From Aphrophora alni (Eukaryota > Arthropoda > Insecta > Hemiptera > Aphrophoridae), in NCBI GenBank assembly GCA_963513935.1, contig OY740769.1, positions 104,325,762 through 104,389,761 on the forward strand: a DNA stretch of 64,000 bases, read 5' to 3'. The stretch's first letter is position 1, and every line of letters starts with the position of its first letter. Below the pieces are notes generated by a model. It had not been told where the DNA came from, ran no database searches, and saw nothing but the letters and a program-made list of their open reading frames with translations. Below, piece after piece: positions 61,592 through 64,000 of the stretch. Position numbers and translations under genes: made by a program.

Positions 61592-61597
61592 AATAAA
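61592..61597 (+). terminator. Candidate polyadenylation signal
   Basis: AATAAA about 365 bases after the stop of terminal exon 3. In AT-rich sequence this hexamer is common by chance, so support is weak. The rest of 61230-62239 is taken as 3' untranslated or intergenic sequence with nothing firm in it. Confidence 0.35.
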
Positions 61598-62239
61598 TAT
61601 CAGTTCTAAGAAAAAGAAGATGACATCATGTGTATTGCTAAACATTATTCAAGGAAAGAAGGATTGTTTGGTCAAGACATAGAACTTAACTACCATGATT
61701 TATGTGTAGAGCTAAATGTTTTACAAAAATGACTCATATATTGTCCTAATTGGTATTAAGGAACATTGGTCTGCATATGGAACTTCATTTTGAAGCAGCT
61801 TCAGTGGTGATTGAAGAGCCAAGATTACTTGCGATTTGTGTGGATCATTCTCTTACTGTACTGGGGACGTTATTTCTAGACAAGCTTGCTTATCTAAATC
61901 TGATTTATACATAGTTGTTGATAAGGGATGTCAATTCTGAATTTGATAAAACAAAACTAGTGATAAAAGATTTCTTAATGCTTTATACTTTATTTATTAA
62001 CCATTAAGCCTGATATTTCAAACAATAGGCATTGCCAATTACATATACATAAAGATTTAAAGTTAGAACTAATTTAGTATTAATTAATAATACAAATTCA
62101 GTCAATACTACTTACTAATTAGAATTAAGATTAACTCAGAAATTACATGATAGGATTTAAAGTACTCACTATGATACACAATATAATGGGTTTTCAAATA
62201 ACCATTTATAAATTTTGTCTATAACATAAGTCTGTTTAC

Positions 62240-64000
62240 TTAATTTTAACACGGGTCAACAAATCAAAAAGATATAAGTTTATTACTGTCATAATTTTCA
62301 GTTTTGTAAAGATGGGTCAGCATTTCTCTCTATAGCCAGCATTTAAAATAATCTCACTGCACGCTTTTGAAGTTGTAGTATAATGTCGATATTTCTGATA
62401 TTACCCCTATCTGATTGTGCTTTGGAAATGTGCAAAGTATAAACTTTTTATATGTTTAAATGACAATCGAGATTTTATATTTCTAATTAAGAAAATAATT
62501 CTTAATAGTTTTTTAGTAATTTCTTCTATATGATTTAAGACCCTTAAATATATAGATACCTAAAAGCTTACTCTATTTGATGCCATGCTTTGTTGAAAAG
62601 GTAATATTTTTAGTTTTATTTTCATTCAGAAATAAATTATTGAGTTAAACCAAACTCTTGCTTCTCTCAAAACATCATCAGGAAAACATCTACGTGTATT
62701 CAGATTCCTGTAACCATTAGGGAAGTGGTATCATCAGGAAAAGACAATACATATGAAGGGATATTGTATAAAAAATCATTAATATATCAAAAAAAAGTAG
62801 TGGGCTAAGAATAAAGCCTTGAGAACCCCATGTTTGCTGATATTAGGACATATGCCATTAGTATTTACCACTTCCTTCCTAGAAAAGCAAGATAGGATTT
62901 AAACAATTCTAGCTCATTGTCCACACCACCATAATAGTTCAATTTGTCCAGCAAAATTTGATAGGATACTGTCTGAAAATCTTTATTAAGGCCATACAAT
63001 GTAGTCCAAGCAAAGCCTTTATCTTTCATTAGATAGAATTTGTTTGAACAGTTTACCTACTACATTCACAGTACTCTTCCCTGAGCGAAAGCTATACTGC
63101 TGGTTATTGAAAAGTTTGTTCCCTTCAAAATATTTTTACAACTGGGTTTTAATTACTGGCTTTAAAATCTGATTTTAGGTGTACATGCAATAGGACTATA
63201 TAACTATCAGGAGTAAGATACTACTCCTTTGTATATATAAGAGTAGCTTGGTAATTTTAGACAGGAAAACACCAATTTCAAAACCGATATTTTATAGTAT
63301 GTCAGGGTTTTTATAAAATTATTGGTCATACCATAGAAATCTTTTGTTGAATTGTTTTTGAGGTGTTTTATAACTTTAATTTTTATCCTCCATTATTTTG
63401 ATCCACGTAAATCTACAATCTGTCATCTTATGCAGTAACTGTAAATGCATGGTATTTGGTGGTTTATGTCTTTGTGGTATCAGCTACATTCACAAAATAG
63501 TCATTAAAAATATTTTCTAAGAATAGATGTTAAATTTTGTTAGAATTATGCTTGATTGACAATGGTTCTCTCTGTTTGTTACCAGACTTTACAATGTATT
63601 TAACATTTGCAACAAGCTTGGTTTCTAAATAGCTTTTTTATATGAATTTCTCTAGTCAATATATATTGTTTTCTTTGGATTTCCCATTATAGTAAAAATC
63701 CGAGACACTCATCCTAGATTTCATGATTGAGACTTTGTTAGTACACAAATTGATTTTAAGTTTCTCAGAATTTTTGAGCACTGATAAATAGACCCTTTTT
63801 ACATAAAACAGTTATTAAAAATAACTAATAACTAATTTATAGTAAAGTCAGCCAGTTCAAAAGGACCTACGTTTGACATTAGTTCAATTAGAAAAGAATC
63901 CCAATCAACTTGACTTTAAATATTTTTCATCCTATCTACACCAGTATCTGTTACGTTCCGGCTGTAAGTTAATTCATCTCTAATTCTAGTTTTGTGGAAA
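62240..64000 (-). mobile_element. LINE ORF2 reverse transcriptase, decayed, runs off window
   Basis: Minus-strand pieces follow reverse transcriptase order: WDSFLIELMSNVGPFELADF (about 63900-63840), IKVIKHLKNNSTKDFYGM (63390), NNQQYSFRSGKSTVNVV (63110), GLNKDFQTVSYQILLDKLNY (62990), YINDFLYNIPSYVLSFPDDT (62760; the FADD box reads FPDD), LNL-type tail, then traces of the C-terminus to about 62240. Stops and shifts are frequent. The family resembles the Jockey/CR1-like LINE at 18560-21075. The 5' part lies beyond the right edge. Confidence 0.75.

Noticed and set aside
61810..61930. Possible extra zinc-finger fragment (ITCDLCGSFSYCTGD)
   Set aside because: Only a CxxC pair is present without the histidines, and it is followed soon by stops; too weak to call.
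1..64000. CRISPR array, bacterial operon or prophage
   Set aside because: No regularly spaced short repeats with unique spacers; gene structure and transposon families are those of an animal genome.

Overview
The window is a repeat-dense, AT-rich stretch of an animal genome, most likely an insect. The evidence is long introns with GT/AG borders, tandem C2H2 zinc-finger exons, and many decayed pogo/Tigger, piggyBac, hAT, mariner-type and non-LTR (LINE) elements. A hemipteran-like insect is a guess; the species cannot be fixed from the sequence. There is no sign of bacterial genes or operons, and a 200-base assembly gap lies at 2175-2374.

The only host gene content I can support is on the plus strand. 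Four short upstream exons (4371-4424, 11835-11930, 17628-17723, 23701-23889) are all flanked by AG/GT and all keep phase 0. They are followed by three large terminal exons (32675-34147, 41998-43182, 60093-61229), each coding for 10 to 14 zinc fingers. The three terminal exons start at the same kind of acceptor (AAG followed by AT, then a CGAGTGAT-like stretch), are in phase 0, and end with the same unusual C2HC last finger. This fits one gene with alternative zinc-finger 3' exons (as in lola-type insect genes) or a tandemly duplicated family whose other 5' exons I cannot see. No BTB or ZAD domain was found in the window.

Almost everything else recognisable is transposon-derived. Pogo/Tigger-type elements with TA target sites: 5736-8116 (nearly full length, broken transposase), 43626-46101 (decayed), and several internally deleted copies (9487-10599, 14201-15040, 36290-37194, 52161-53178, 54363-55456), plus fragments at about 2004, 24094-25100, 27233-27707 and 39610-40042. 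piggyBac-type elements with TTAA sites: 12435-13468, 34715-35926, a transposase C-terminus at 25500-25915, and a repeat family with TTAA-CCCT ends present in inverted copies at 240-644 and 8326-8760. A hAT transposase relic runs on the minus strand at 56508-58470. LINE pieces lie at 4501-4680, 18560-19795, 19866-20190 (a different clade, minus), 20290-21075, 46580-46700 (minus) and 62240-64000 (minus). Mariner-type helix-turn-helix fragments are at 31700-31863 (minus) and 38411-38545.

Other structure includes an 82-base tandem repeat with a palindrome in each unit (3394-3716), a 2 kb inverted repeat (49692-51716), a recurrent palindrome shared by three loci, several AT and CA microsatellites, and short hairpin motifs resembling CTGATGA...GAAA. 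Large intervening stretches are AT-rich with nothing I can identify.
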